Shown here one piece after another: positions 20,720-30,380 of a stretch of 64,000 bases of DNA. The notes below the pieces were generated by a model. It saw nothing but the letters and a program-made list of their open reading frames with translations, made no database searches and had not been told where the DNA came from. The DNA comes from Polynucleobacter sp. AP-Melu-500A-A1 (GTDB taxonomy: Bacteria; Pseudomonadota; Gammaproteobacteria; Burkholderiales; Burkholderiaceae), in the NCBI RefSeq assembly GCF_018882125.1, contig NZ_JACVOZ010000005.1:62001-126000 (forward strand). The letters are read 5' to 3'. The position numbers and the translations under genes are program-made. Within the stretch, counting starts at the first letter, position 1. Each line of letters opens with the position of its first letter.

Positions 20720-21549
20720 GCACAGATAATCATTTGGCAACACTCAATATCGCTGCTATTCAAATGGTGTCGACGCCTGACATTCAATTCAACTTGGAAA
20801 CAGCCAGTGGCTTCATTTCGCAAGCAGCCAAAGGAGGCGCGCAACTTGCCGTGCTCCCAGAATACTTTTGTTTAATGGGCTTAAAAGATACTGATAAAGT
20901 ACGCGCTCGTGAACGTTATCGTCATGGCCCTATTCAGGAACGACTCTGCGCGATTGCCAAAGAAAATAATATCTATTTAATAGCTGGTACGATTCCACTC
21001 GAGGCAAGCGATCCTCAAAAAGTTCTTAACACCACCTTGGTCTTTGATCCACAAGGTCAAAATATTGGGCGTTACGACAAAATTCATTTATTTGACTTTC
21101 AGACTGAAAATGAACGCTATCAAGAATCTGAAACGATTGAAGCTGGCAATGTACCCGGTTTGCTAAATATTAATATTGATGGTCAAGAATGGGTTTTAGG
21201 TCTGAGCATTTGTTACGACCTGCGCTTCCCAGAACTGTACCGCGCCCTTGGTCAAGTCGATTGCCATGTAATTCCTGCAGCTTTTACTTACACCACTGGC
21301 AAAGACCATTGGGAGATTCTCCTACGTGCTCGCGCGATTGAAAATCAATGCTATGTCTTAGCTTCTGCACAAGGTGGAACCCACCTCAATCAACGCCGCA
21401 CCTGGGGTCATAGCATGCTGATTGATCCTTGGGGTGAGGTTCTCGCTGACCTTCCTGAAGGTGAGGGCTTTATTTCTGGGGTTTTATGCAAAGATAAATT
21501 AAACGATGTACGCTCTACGTTACCCGCTCTTGCACATCGCAAGCTGTAA
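20716..21549 (+). CDS. Carbon-nitrogen hydrolase (Nit1-like, possible deaminated glutathione amidase)
   Basis: Nitrilase-superfamily amidase. The Glu-Lys-Cys triad is visible: E49 in [10 protein letters not shown]122 in [11 protein letters not shown] and C166 in [16 protein letters not shown]. The last motif is characteristic of the Nit1/NitFhit branch, whose members hydrolyse deaminated glutathione as metabolite repair. 277 residues. ATG overlaps the upstream stop (ATGA), so translation is coupled to the YhdP-like gene, and tldD follows after 23 bp. The exact substrate is inferred. Confidence 0.88.
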   Translation: MSTDNHLATLNIAAIQMVSTPDIQFNLETASGFISQAAKGGAQLAVLPEYFCLMGLKDTDKVRARERYRHGPIQERLCAIAKENNIYLIAGTIPLEASDPQKVLNTTLVFDPQGQNIGRYDKIHLFDFQTENERYQESETIEAGNVPGLLNINIDGQEWVLGLSICYDLRFPELYRALGQVDCHVIPAAFTYTTGKDHWEILLRARAIENQCYVLASAQGGTHLNQRRTWGHSMLIDPWGEVLADLPEGEGFISGVLCKDKLNDVRSTLPALAHRKL

Positions 21550-21572
21550 CCACTGAAAGACCTTCACACTCA

Positions 21573-23063
21573 ATGAATGCACCAGAAGCACTGTTTCCCA
21601 GCAGTTGGACTAAAGCTAAAAAACAAGCAGATCTCCTCAAAGTAGCTAAATCGATTTTGCTCGAGCCGACTGGTCTTACAGAGCAAGATCTTCATCGCAC
21701 TTTTGGTGACATGTTTACGCATCGCTTAGATGATGCCGATCTTTATTTTCAACATACTCGCAGCGAAAGTTGGAGTCTTGAAGAGGGAATTGTTAAATCT
21801 GGTAGTTTTAATATTGATCAAGGCGTTGGAGTACGGGCAATTTATGGAGATAAAACTGCTTTTGCCTATTCAGATGAGATTAACCTCGAGGCTCTTAGTA
21901 AAGCCGCTAAGGCAACGCGTGTCATTGGACCGCAAGGTGGTAGGCAGGCAGTTGTAAGCAAACTCTTTAATCCTGTCTCGAATAAGTTGTACTCCGATAT
22001 CAATCCTTTGAACTCCCTGCAACCTAAAGAAAAGATTGCATTACTGGAAAGTATTGAGAAACGCGCAAAAGCGCGAGATCCTCGCATCATTCAGGTCATG
22101 GCAAGTCTTGCTGGTGAATTTGATGTGGTCTTAGTAGTCCGTGCCGATGGCTTGCTTGCTGCAGATATTCGTCCACTAGTGCGAGTTTCAGTACATGTAA
22201 TTGCCGAACAAAATGGTCGTCGTGAATCTGGATCATCCGGCGGTGGAGCAAGACATGACTATCAATATTTTGATACGACCCTGATTAATCGCTATGTAGA
22301 TGAAGCAGTAGATGGCGCCTTAGTAAACCTAGAGTCACGCCCTGCACCTGCTGGCCCAATGACGGTAGTAATGGGACCAGGATGGCCTGGCGTACTTTTG
22401 CATGAAGCTGTCGGTCATGGACTAGAGGGTGACTTTAACCGCAAAGGTTCCTCAGCATTTGCTGGCCGCATCGGTCAACGCGTTGCCGCTAAAGGTGTCA
22501 CGGTTGTCGATGATGGCACTCTCTCAGGACGCAGAGGTTCTCTCAATATTGATGATGAAGGAACGCCGACTCAATGCACCACCTTAATTGAAGATGGCAT
22601 TTTAAAGGGCTATATTCAAGATAGCCTTAATGCACGACTGATGAAAATGCCACTCACTGGTAATGGTCGTCGCGAAAGTTTTGCTTCATTACCAATGCCC
22701 CGCATGACAAATACTTATATGTTGGCCGGCAAAGATGATCCCAAAGAGATTGTTGCCAGCATTAAACGTGGTCTGTATGCAGTCAACTTTGGTGGTGGGC
22801 AAGTAGACATTACGAGTGGAAAATTTGTGTTTTCAGCCTCAGAAGCCTACTGGGTAGAGAACGGAAAAATTCAGTACCCAGTGAAAGGGGCGACCATCAT
22901 CGGAAGTGGCCCTGAATCCCTTAAGCAGGTCTCCATGATTGGAAATGACCTCAAATTAGATAGCGGCGTCGGGGTCTGCGGTAAGGAAGGACAAAGCGTT
23001 CCAGTGGGGGTTGGACAGCCCACTTTACGGATTGACAGCCTCACAGTCGGTGGCACTGCCTAA
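21573..23063 (+). CDS. tldD: Metalloprotease TldD
   Basis: Zinc protease subunit that works with TldE/PmbA in other bacteria to process modified peptides and to degrade CcdA-type antitoxins. The metal site [12 protein letters not shown] (HExxxH at residues 277-282) is intact, as are the Gly-rich [16 protein letters not shown] and the C-terminal [20 protein letters not shown]. 496 residues. The partner gene is not in this window. Part of the + strand run nitrilase-tldD-aroG. Confidence 0.94.
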   Translation: MNAPEALFPSSWTKAKKQADLLKVAKSILLEPTGLTEQDLHRTFGDMFTHRLDDADLYFQHTRSESWSLEEGIVKSGSFNIDQGVGVRAIYGDKTAFAYSDEINLEALSKAAKATRVIGPQGGRQAVVSKLFNPVSNKLYSDINPLNSLQPKEKIALLESIEKRAKARDPRIIQVMASLAGEFDVVLVVRADGLLAADIRPLVRVSVHVIAEQNGRRESGSSGGGARHDYQYFDTTLINRYVDEAVDGALVNLESRPAPAGPMTVVMGPGWPGVLLHEAVGHGLEGDFNRKGSSAFAGRIGQRVAAKGVTVVDDGTLSGRRGSLNIDDEGTPTQCTTLIEDGILKGYIQDSLNARLMKMPLTGNGRRESFASLPMPRMTNTYMLAGKDDPKEIVASIKRGLYAVNFGGGQVDITSGKFVFSASEAYWVENGKIQYPVKGATIIGSGPESLKQVSMIGNDLKLDSGVGVCGKEGQSVPVGVGQPTLRIDSLTVGGTA

Positions 23064-23093
23064 TATTAGCCAATTACGGCTTAAAATAGCCGT

Positions 23094-24218
23094 ATGAGCC
23101 AACAAAATACTAATCCCGCTAATTGGTACTCCGTCGTTGATAAAACGTCGGATACCGATGATCAACGCATTCACGACATTACTGTTCTACCCCCGCCAGA
23201 GCATTTGATTCGCTTTTTCCCAATCTCGGGAACGCCAACTGAAGCGCTGATCAGCAAAACTCGTAAAAAAATTCGCGACCTTATTCACGGCAAAGATGAT
23301 CGTTTATTAGTCATCATTGGGCCATGCTCCATTCATGATCCCAGAGCAGCCTTGGAGTACTGTCAGCGTCTTTTGGTGGAGAGAAAACGTTTTGCCGGTG
23401 AATTAGAAATTGTGATGCGCGTGTATTTTGAAAAACCACGCACGACTGTTGGCTGGAAGGGTTTGATCAATGACCCTTACTTAGATGAGAGCTATCGGAT
23501 TGAAGAAGGCCTGCGACTTGCTCGCCAAGTGCTGATGGAAATTAATCGCCTTGGTATGCCAGCGGGTAGTGAATTTTTGGATGTGATTTCTCCGCAATAT
23601 ATCGCCGACCTTATTTCATGGGGTGCGATTGGTGCGCGTACTACTGAGAGTCAAGTCCATCGTGAACTTGCCTCTGGTCTTTCTGCGCCAATTGGTTTTA
23701 AGAATGGTACTGATGGCAATATTAAAATTGCTACTGATGCAATTCAAGCAGCTGGTCGTCCACACCATTTCCTTTCTGTTCACAAGAATGGTCAAGTTGC
23801 GGTTGTGGAAACCAAAGGTAATAAAGATTGTCATGTTATTTTGCGTGGTGGTAAAGAGCCGAACTATGAAGCGCAATATGTTCAAGCAGCCTGCTCTGAG
23901 CTAGAAGCTGCAAAGCTTCCAGGCAGTTTGATGGTTGACTTGTCACATGCAAACTCCAGTAAAAAGCATGAGCGTCAAATCATTGTTGCTGATGATATTG
24001 CCAAGCAAATTGAATCTGGATCAAACCAAATCTTTGGTGTCATGATTGAAAGTCATCTCAATGATGGCGCACAAAAATTTACCCCAGGAAAAGATGATCC
24101 AGCTAATTTAGAATACGGTAAGAGTATTACGGATGCCTGCATCAACTGGGATGATTCAGTCAAAGTACTTGAGCGTCTAGCTACCGCTGTTAAGAAACGC
24201 AGAAGCAAGAAGAAGTAA
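23094..24218 (+). CDS. aroG: 3-deoxy-7-phosphoheptulonate synthase (DAHP synthase, class I)
   Basis: First step of the shikimate pathway, joining phosphoenolpyruvate and erythrose 4-phosphate. Type I-alpha hallmarks: LVIIGPCSIHDPRAALEY, MRVYFEKPRTTVGWKGL, GARTTESQVHRELASGLS, FKNGTDG and the metal/substrate motif MVDLSHANSSKKHERQ. 374 residues, including the N-terminal extension that carries feedback inhibition in AroF/G/H enzymes. Which amino acid inhibits it cannot be read, so the symbol is provisional. Ends in a strong terminator shared with the convergent gene. Confidence 0.92.
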   Translation: MSQQNTNPANWYSVVDKTSDTDDQRIHDITVLPPPEHLIRFFPISGTPTEALISKTRKKIRDLIHGKDDRLLVIIGPCSIHDPRAALEYCQRLLVERKRFAGELEIVMRVYFEKPRTTVGWKGLINDPYLDESYRIEEGLRLARQVLMEINRLGMPAGSEFLDVISPQYIADLISWGAIGARTTESQVHRELASGLSAPIGFKNGTDGNIKIATDAIQAAGRPHHFLSVHKNGQVAVVETKGNKDCHVILRGGKEPNYEAQYVQAACSELEAAKLPGSLMVDLSHANSSKKHERQIIVADDIAKQIESGSNQIFGVMIESHLNDGAQKFTPGKDDPANLEYGKSITDACINWDDSVKVLERLATAVKKRRSKKK

Positions 24219-24245
24219 GCGTCATTAAATCAGGCAAGCTTGATG

Positions 24246-24280
24246 AAAAAAGAGACTAGATTACTTAGTCTCTTTTTTTT
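24246..24280. terminator. Bidirectional rho-independent terminator (aroG / cobalamin adenosyltransferase)
   Basis: AGAGACTA / TAGTCTCT (24251-24258 and 24266-24273) with a 7-base loop is flanked by A5 on the left and T7 on the right, so it can terminate both strands. The right arm lies inside the last codons of the convergent minus-strand gene, so the terminator also encodes its C-terminal KKETK. Confidence 0.88.
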
Positions 24281-24830
24281 CGTGCTTCCACAGCACATCA
24301 CATCCACCAGCAGCACGATTCAGAATACGTGCCAAAACAAATAATAAATCCGATAAGCGATTGACATACTGGCGCGGCGAATCATATAAAGGTTCAACCC
24401 AGCCTAAACGCACAATCGAACGTTCTGCTCTTCTGCAAACCGTGCGACATACATGAGCTTGTGCTGCTGCACGTGTTCCACCTGGCAAAATGAATTCCGT
24501 TAGAGGAGGAAGTTCCTTGTTGTACTTTTCTAACCAGACATCAAGCTGAGCGACATGCTCAGGCTTCAGTAACTTGTAATTGGGAATACAAAGTTCCCCA
24601 CCTAAATCAAATAAATCGTGCTGGACTTGCAAAAAAAGTTTTTTAAGTTCGGCATCAAGGCTTTCAGGGATCTCCTCGGTCATCAAAACACCGATTTCTG
24701 AGTTCAACTCATCTACATCACCCATGGCGCAAATCCGCAAATGATCCTTCTCTACACGGCTGCCATCGCCTAGGCCAGTCATCCCAGCATCGCCCGTTCT
24801 AGTGGCTATTTTTGATAATCGATTTCCCAT
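24261..24830 (-). CDS. Cob(I)yrinic acid a,c-diamide / cob(I)alamin adenosyltransferase, PduO type
   Basis: Transfers the adenosyl group from ATP to reduced corrinoid, giving adenosylcobalamin. PduO-type signature at the N-terminus: KIATRTGDAGMTGLGDG and CAMGDVDELNSEIG. The ATP/cobalamin-binding helices hold FILPGGTRAAAQAHVCRTVCRRAER. 189 residues, full length. The stop codon lies inside the shared terminator hairpin. No other cobalamin gene is nearby, so it probably serves salvage (inference). Confidence 0.92.
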   Translation of the reverse strand: MGNRLSKIATRTGDAGMTGLGDGSRVEKDHLRICAMGDVDELNSEIGVLMTEEIPESLDAELKKLFLQVQHDLFDLGGELCIPNYKLLKPEHVAQLDVWLEKYNKELPPLTEFILPGGTRAAAQAHVCRTVCRRAERSIVRLGWVEPLYDSPRQYVNRLSDLLFVLARILNRAAGGCDVLWKHEKKETK

Positions 24831-24857
24831 AAGCTTGATTATAGGTAAGTGGCTAAA

Positions 24858-26363
24858 ATGATTCCTATGAATATGCTGACCCCGCCCCCCGATCTAGCTG
24901 CTATTAGCGCTCTTCAGTTCAAACTGGTTTCTTCCCTGCGTCCCATCCTCCCGGATCATGCCCTGCTTTGGGAGCCTGAGGATACGATCCCCTACGAATG
25001 CGATGGTCTAGCCGCTTATCGCAGGATGCCTTTAGCAGTAGCCCTTCCGGAAACCGAAGAGCAAGTTGCTCAAATCCTCAAGATTTGCTTTGAAATGCAA
25101 ATTCCGGTGGTACCACGCGGATCCGGCACGGGACTTTCCGGTGGCGCTATGCCAATTTCTCAAGGTTTGGTTCTGTCTCTAGCCAAGCTCAAGAAAATTG
25201 TCAGCATTGATCCCTTTACCCGAACTGCTGTTGTTCAACCTGGCGTTCGTAATTTAGCAATCTCTGAAGCAGTTGCGCATCATGGCCTTTACTACGCTCC
25301 AGATCCCTCCTCTCAAATTGCTTGTTCCATTGGTGGCAACGTCAATGAGAACTCTGGTGGTGTTCATTGTTTGAAGTATGGCCTCACCCTTCACAATGTA
25401 CTGCGTGTTCGCGGCGTTTTAATGAATGGTGAGATTGTGGAATTTGGCAGTCTTGCTCCAGACTCTCCTGGACTTGATTTACTAGCCATCATGATGGGTA
25501 GCGAGGGCATGTTGGCGGTAGTCACTGAAGTCACTGTCAAACTCATTGCCAAACCAAAATTGGCACGCGTGATTATGGCCAGCTTTGACGATATTGAAAA
25601 AGGTGGAAATGCCGTTGCTGCCATTATTGCTGCCGGCATTATTCCCGCTGGTTTAGAGATGATGGACAAAGCTACAACCCGCGCCGTTGAAGAATTTGTT
25701 CATGCTGGATATGACTTAGAAGCCACTGCAATATTGCTGTGCGAGTCTGATGGCACGCCTGAAGAAGTTGCCGAAGAAATAGCCCGTATGACTAAGGTTC
25801 TAGAGGAATCTGGCGCTAGCGGTATTCGGATTTCTAAAGATGAGGCTGAGCGCCTTAAATTTTGGAGTGGCCGCAAAAACGCTTTCCCCGCAGCTGGGCG
25901 TTTAGCAGCAGACTACTACTGTATGGATGGCACTATTCCACGCCGACATATTGCCACCTTACTCAAGCGTATCCAGGGTATGGAAATTAAATATGGCTTA
26001 GGGTGTCTCAATGTATTTCATGCTGGTGATGGCAACATGCATCCACTGATTTTGTTTAATGGTGCCGATCAAGATGAATGGCACCGCGCGGAAGATTTTG
26101 GTACTGAAATCTTAGAAGCCTGTGTTGAGTTGGGTGGAACAATTACTGGCGAACATGGAGTTGGCATCGAAAAGATTAACTCCATGTGCGTTCAATTTGG
26201 TGAAGGTGAGCGTGAGTCATTTTGGGGAGTCAAGAGTGCATTCGACCCAGAAAAATTACTTAATCCTGATAAGGCTATCCCCACACTAAATCGTTGTGCA
26301 GAATATGGTCGCATGCGGATCAGTGGGGGCAAGCTCCCCCACCCAGATTTGGAGCGCTTCTAA
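24858..26363 (+). CDS. glcD: Glycolate oxidase, FAD subunit GlcD
   Basis: Catalytic flavoprotein of the three-subunit glycolate dehydrogenase that oxidises glycolate to glyoxylate. The PCMH-type FAD site shows VPRGSGTGLSGGAMPISQG and GGNVNENSGGVHCLKYG. The C-terminal domain has FHAGDGNMHPLILF and GEHGVGIEK. I place the start at the ATG at 24858 (about 501 residues, matching the family). A GTG at 24849 is in frame. The stop overlaps the glcE start by one base (TAATG). Confidence 0.94.
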   Translation: MIPMNMLTPPPDLAAISALQFKLVSSLRPILPDHALLWEPEDTIPYECDGLAAYRRMPLAVALPETEEQVAQILKICFEMQIPVVPRGSGTGLSGGAMPISQGLVLSLAKLKKIVSIDPFTRTAVVQPGVRNLAISEAVAHHGLYYAPDPSSQIACSIGGNVNENSGGVHCLKYGLTLHNVLRVRGVLMNGEIVEFGSLAPDSPGLDLLAIMMGSEGMLAVVTEVTVKLIAKPKLARVIMASFDDIEKGGNAVAAIIAAGIIPAGLEMMDKATTRAVEEFVHAGYDLEATAILLCESDGTPEEVAEEIARMTKVLEESGASGIRISKDEAERLKFWSGRKNAFPAAGRLAADYYCMDGTIPRRHIATLLKRIQGMEIKYGLGCLNVFHAGDGNMHPLILFNGADQDEWHRAEDFGTEILEACVELGGTITGEHGVGIEKINSMCVQFGEGERESFWGVKSAFDPEKLLNPDKAIPTLNRCAEYGRMRISGGKLPHPDLERF

Positions 26364-27514
26364 TGAGTTCCGGCAGCGACAATCCTGCAATCAAGGTATT
26401 CCAAGAGCAAATCCTCAATGCGGCGAATAGCAAGCAAACTCTTTCCATCCAAGGTGGTGGAACAAAGTCTTGGTACGGCAATACAAATCAATATACAAAG
26501 TTAGATGCTCGTACTTATTCTGGAATCTTGGAATATCAACCAGAAGAATTAGTCATTACTGCATGTGCAGGAACTTCTTTAAAAGAAATTGAAGCAGTTC
26601 TGCATGAGAAGAATCAAGTTCTTGCATGTGAGCCCCCACACTTTGGTGCAGACGCCACTTTTGGCGGCGCTATTGCTGCAGGTCTTTCTGGCCCTGGTCG
26701 TATTAGTGTTGGCAATTTCCGAGACTTTGTCTTGGGTGCCCGCATTCTGGATGGCAAAGGACAAGATTTGTCTTTTGGCGGCAAAGTCATGAAGAACGTA
26801 GCGGGTTATGACGTTTCGCGTCTACTACCAGGATCAATGGGTACGCTCTCTTTACTTTTAGAAGCGTCAGTCAAAGTACTGCCTAAACCAGCTGCTACTG
26901 CTACGCTACGCTGCCAAATTTCTCAAGCGCAAGCACTCAAGTTTCTGAATGAATGGGCTGGTCAGCCGCTGCCCCTCTCAGCAAGCTGCTGGATTGGTCA
27001 AGGCATGGGCGGCGATGGAGAGTTAAGCATTCGCTTAGCTGGCGCTGCTGCAGCGGTTCAAGCTGCTATTCCACTAATGAGCTCCTTAGTACTTGCAAGT
27101 GAAGTTGATCCGCAAATAGCTCAAACGTTTTGGAATGATTTACGTGAACAAAAATTGTCTGTTTTTGACCATCTTGGGAGCGATCAAACCTTATATCGAT
27201 TAGCCCTCCCCGCTGCATGTGGCTCCTTAAATATTCCTAATGCAGATCCTGAAATCGTATTGGAGTGGCATGGGCAACAACGCTGGATAAAAGCCCCAGG
27301 TGATGCAGTTACATTTGATGCCATCAAAAAATTAGCAACTGCGAATGGTGGCCATGCAACTCGTTTTAAGCAAGGCAGCAATATTGACGCTTCTTTTCAA
27401 CGCTTTACTTTACTTAGCGAACAAGCGCACTCCAAAGCACTTGAACTTGTTCAGGCTCGTCTGCGATCTACTTTTGATCCAGCAGGCGTATTTGCCACCT
27501 CCCGCCTTCCTTAA
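26363..27514 (+). CDS. glcE: Glycolate oxidase subunit GlcE
   Basis: Second FAD-binding subunit of glycolate dehydrogenase. Visible are TLSIQGGGTKSWYG, EPPHFGADATFGGAIAAGLSG and GGKVMKNVAGYDVSRLLPGS, the FAD-linked oxidase core shortened relative to GlcD. The ATG at 26363 overlaps the glcD stop and gives 383 residues. An upstream in-frame ATG at 26294 lies inside glcD and is unlikely. It ends 8 bp before glcF. Confidence 0.92.
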   Translation: MSSGSDNPAIKVFQEQILNAANSKQTLSIQGGGTKSWYGNTNQYTKLDARTYSGILEYQPEELVITACAGTSLKEIEAVLHEKNQVLACEPPHFGADATFGGAIAAGLSGPGRISVGNFRDFVLGARILDGKGQDLSFGGKVMKNVAGYDVSRLLPGSMGTLSLLLEASVKVLPKPAATATLRCQISQAQALKFLNEWAGQPLPLSASCWIGQGMGGDGELSIRLAGAAAAVQAAIPLMSSLVLASEVDPQIAQTFWNDLREQKLSVFDHLGSDQTLYRLALPAACGSLNIPNADPEIVLEWHGQQRWIKAPGDAVTFDAIKKLATANGGHATRFKQGSNIDASFQRFTLLSEQAHSKALELVQARLRSTFDPAGVFATSRLP

Positions 27515-27522
27515 GTAGCCCT

Positions 27523-28797
27523 ATGCAAACTCAACTCGCCCCTCAATTTGCTAATACCCCAGAAGGTATAGAAGCAGAACGCATTTTAGGTAAATGTGTT
27601 CACTGCGGTTTTTGTACCGCAACCTGCCCCACCTACCAATTACTTGGCGATGAACTCGATGGTCCGCGTGGACGAATCTATCTCATTAAACAAATTGCAG
27701 AAGGCCAAGCGCCTACTGAAAAAACTCGTCTGCATTTAGATCGCTGCCTGACATGTCGTAATTGTGAAAGCACTTGCCCAAGCGGCGTGCAATATGGAAA
27801 GTTAATTGATATTGGCCGTCAATGGGCAGAAGAAAATACGCCTAAGCGCCCCTTAGGACAGAGGCTCACTCGCTGGGCTCTCAAAGAAGGTCTCACGAAA
27901 CCAGCATTATTTAATTCTGCGATGGCCTTGGGTCGCCTCATGCGTCCGCTGATGCCGCACGGCATTAAACGCAAGATTCCAAAACTAAAGAATAAGGCGC
28001 ATGCACCAAGCACTAATCCCCATACTAGACCGACGCATCATCATGATCGCAAGATGATCATCCTAGAAGGATGTGTACAGCCTGGCATGCTTCCAAATAT
28101 TAATTCGGCAACTGCACGTGTCCTCGATGCACTCAAGATAGAATTAATTAGTGCTCCAAATGCAACTTGTTGTGGTGCCTTGCGCTTCCATCTTAACCAT
28201 CAAGCTGGTGGCTTAGATAACGCCAGACAAAATATTGATGCATGGTGGCCTCTAGTAGAACAAGGAATTGAGGCTATTGTGATGACAGCATCGGGCTGTG
28301 GCGTAATGGTAAAAGACTATGTTCATCTTCTTGCCGGTGATTCAAAATATGCTGCTAAGGCTCAAAAGATTTCTGATCTGACTAAAGATATTTCAGAAAT
28401 ACTTCCAGGTCTACAAACAGAATTGGTTGAACTCATTGGTAATGATCCTAAGCCGGGTGTGGTTTACCATCCTCCCTGCACTTTGCAACATGGCCAACAA
28501 ATTCGCGGCAATGTAGAAGCCTTGTTAACCAGCATTGGTATTGGCGTGCGTTTATGTACTGATAGCCATCTGTGCTGTGGCTCAGCGGGAACCTACTCGG
28601 TTACACAACCAGAGCTCTCAGAGCAATTACGTAAAAATAAATTAGCCCATTTAAATACCGCTTGTGAAGAATTTGATGCCGATGTCATCGTTTCTGGAAA
28701 CATTGGCTGCATCACCCATCTGCAACAAGAAGATAGACCTGTATTGCATTGGATTGAAATGGTTGATCAGCTTCTGAGTAAAAGAACATCGCAGTGA
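27523..28797 (+). CDS. glcF: Glycolate oxidase iron-sulfur subunit GlcF
   Basis: Electron-transfer subunit of glycolate dehydrogenase. Two 4Fe-4S motifs are complete: CVHCGFCTATCP (Cys 25, 28, 31, 35) and CLTCRNCESTCP (Cys 75, 78, 81, 85). Two cysteine-rich CCG-type domains follow (NATCCGALRFH and HLCCGSAGTYS regions) that bind the electron acceptor or heterodisulfide-like centre in this family. 424 residues. Its TGA overlaps the GTG start of the next gene. Confidence 0.94.
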   Translation: MQTQLAPQFANTPEGIEAERILGKCVHCGFCTATCPTYQLLGDELDGPRGRIYLIKQIAEGQAPTEKTRLHLDRCLTCRNCESTCPSGVQYGKLIDIGRQWAEENTPKRPLGQRLTRWALKEGLTKPALFNSAMALGRLMRPLMPHGIKRKIPKLKNKAHAPSTNPHTRPTHHHDRKMIILEGCVQPGMLPNINSATARVLDALKIELISAPNATCCGALRFHLNHQAGGLDNARQNIDAWWPLVEQGIEAIVMTASGCGVMVKDYVHLLAGDSKYAAKAQKISDLTKDISEILPGLQTELVELIGNDPKPGVVYHPPCTLQHGQQIRGNVEALLTSIGIGVRLCTDSHLCCGSAGTYSVTQPELSEQLRKNKLAHLNTACEEFDADVIVSGNIGCITHLQQEDRPVLHWIEMVDQLLSKRTSQ

Positions 28798-29519
28798 ACT
28801 CTATCATTGCGAACCTCATGCAAGTTCGACAGCGTATTGAACTTGCCGCCTTAGCTGCAAAACGCGAGCCTGAAGATGTAGAGCTATTAGCAGTAAGTAA
28901 AACATTTCCAGCTAGCGCCATTGAAGAAGCGATGCATGCCGGTCAATCTGCATTTGGCGAAAACTATGTCCAAGAAGGAATTGAAAAAATTGTGCAACTC
29001 GCCAAACTACGTCCTTGGTTAGTATGGCACTTTATAGGTCCACTTCAAAGTAATAAAACCAGAGAAGTAGCAGAGCATTTTGATTGGGTTCACAGTATTG
29101 ACCGCTTGAAGATTGCAGAACGGCTTTCTACTCAACGAGGTGAATTTTCTGATTTAGCACCTTTACAGCTTTGCGTTCAAGTGAATGTCAGTGCTGAAGA
29201 CAGTAAGAGTGGCGTAGCTCTCGCCGAAGCCAAAGCACTGTGTCAGGAAATTGCAAAATTACCTAACGTCATCCTAAGGGGTTTAATGGCTATTCCAGCC
29301 CCAAATGCTGATCCTGCATTACAGCGTCAAGCTTTTACTGCAGTACGCGATTGTTTTATTGGTATTTTGGCTGCTAATTCCGCGGATCTAGGCTTTCAAT
29401 TTTTTGATACCCTTTCTATGGGCATGTCCGATGATTTAGAGTCGGCCATTGCCGAAGGCAGCACCATGGTTCGTGTGGGAACTGCTATTTTTGGGAAGCG
29501 GGATAAAATTCACCCATGA
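28794..29519 (+). CDS. Pyridoxal 5'-phosphate homeostasis protein (YggS/PipY/PROSC)
   Basis: PLP-binding TIM-barrel protein without known enzymatic activity that buffers vitamin B6 and affects amino-acid metabolism. The PLP lysine is K36 in LLAVSKTFP. Other conserved stretches are FGENYVQEG, WHFIGPLQSNK and LSMGMSDDLESAI followed by GSTMVRVGTAIFG. 241 residues, starting with GTG overlapping the glcF stop and overlapping proC by 4 bp (ATGA). The yggS-proC pair is widespread in bacteria. Confidence 0.93.
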   Translation: MNSIIANLMQVRQRIELAALAAKREPEDVELLAVSKTFPASAIEEAMHAGQSAFGENYVQEGIEKIVQLAKLRPWLVWHFIGPLQSNKTREVAEHFDWVHSIDRLKIAERLSTQRGEFSDLAPLQLCVQVNVSAEDSKSGVALAEAKALCQEIAKLPNVILRGLMAIPAPNADPALQRQAFTAVRDCFIGILAANSADLGFQFFDTLSMGMSDDLESAIAEGSTMVRVGTAIFGKRDKIHP

Positions 29520-30373
29520 GCATCAAGATTAACGCCAACGCCCATATCACCTTCATCGGAGGTGGCAATATGGGCCGCGCCCTCATTAGCGGTCTGCTAG
29601 CAAATGGTTTTAATGCCAATCAAATTTCAGTTGTAGAAGCCAATACCACCACTGCACAAAATCTTCAGAATGATTTCAAGGTGAAAATGATTAGTGCTCT
29701 AGAAAATATTGCTTTTGACTTTGCTAAAAATAATGTCGTAGTCATGGCTATCAAACCACAAGATTTCAATACTGCTGCTAAAGGACTGGCAACCAAGCTA
29801 AAGCATGCCTCAGCACAAAGTCCATTGGTACTCAGTATTGCCGCTGGTATTCGTCTTGGTGATATGAGCCGCTGGTTAGATCAGAAGCGTTGCGTGCGCG
29901 CCATGCCCAATACTCCTGCGCTCATTGGTAAAGGCATTACCGGTCTCTTTGCTAATGCGGATATCAATACAGATGACCGCGCCTTAGCGGAAACCATTTG
30001 TAATGCTGTTGGCCAATCCGTTTGGGTTACCGATGAAAAGTTGATGGATGCCGTTACTGCTGTTTCTGGCAGTGGCCCTGCTTATGTTTTTGCATTCTTA
30101 GAAGCGCTGCAATCTGCTGGTGAAAAATTAGGCTTAGATACACATACCGCTCGCAAGTTAGCCTACGCCACTCTTGAGGGCGCTACTCAGCTAGCGCAAA
30201 ACTCTAGTGAATCTGCCAGCGTATTACGTGAAAGAGTGACATCCAAAGGTGGAACTACTGCAGCCGCTCTAGAAGTTTTAAATCAAGATGGTTGGTATGC
30301 AATTTTAGAAAAAGCCATTACCGCTGCAGATCAGCGCGGCAAAGTCATGGGTGATGAATTAGGTAAGAGTTAA
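29516..30373 (+). CDS. proC: Pyrroline-5-carboxylate reductase
   Basis: Last step of proline synthesis, reducing pyrroline-5-carboxylate with NAD(P)H. Rossmann motif FIGGGNMG at residues 13-20. Conserved CVRAMPNTPALIGKG and the C-terminal signature VSGSGPAYVFAFLEALQSAG, then VTSKGGTTAAALEVL. 285 residues, full length. Last gene of the glcDEF-yggS-proC run and convergent with ubiA (7 bp between stops). Confidence 0.95.
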   Translation: MSIKINANAHITFIGGGNMGRALISGLLANGFNANQISVVEANTTTAQNLQNDFKVKMISALENIAFDFAKNNVVVMAIKPQDFNTAAKGLATKLKHASAQSPLVLSIAAGIRLGDMSRWLDQKRCVRAMPNTPALIGKGITGLFANADINTDDRALAETICNAVGQSVWVTDEKLMDAVTAVSGSGPAYVFAFLEALQSAGEKLGLDTHTARKLAYATLEGATQLAQNSSESASVLRERVTSKGGTTAAALEVLNQDGWYAILEKAITAADQRGKVMGDELGKS

Positions 30374-30380
30374 GCTCAAA

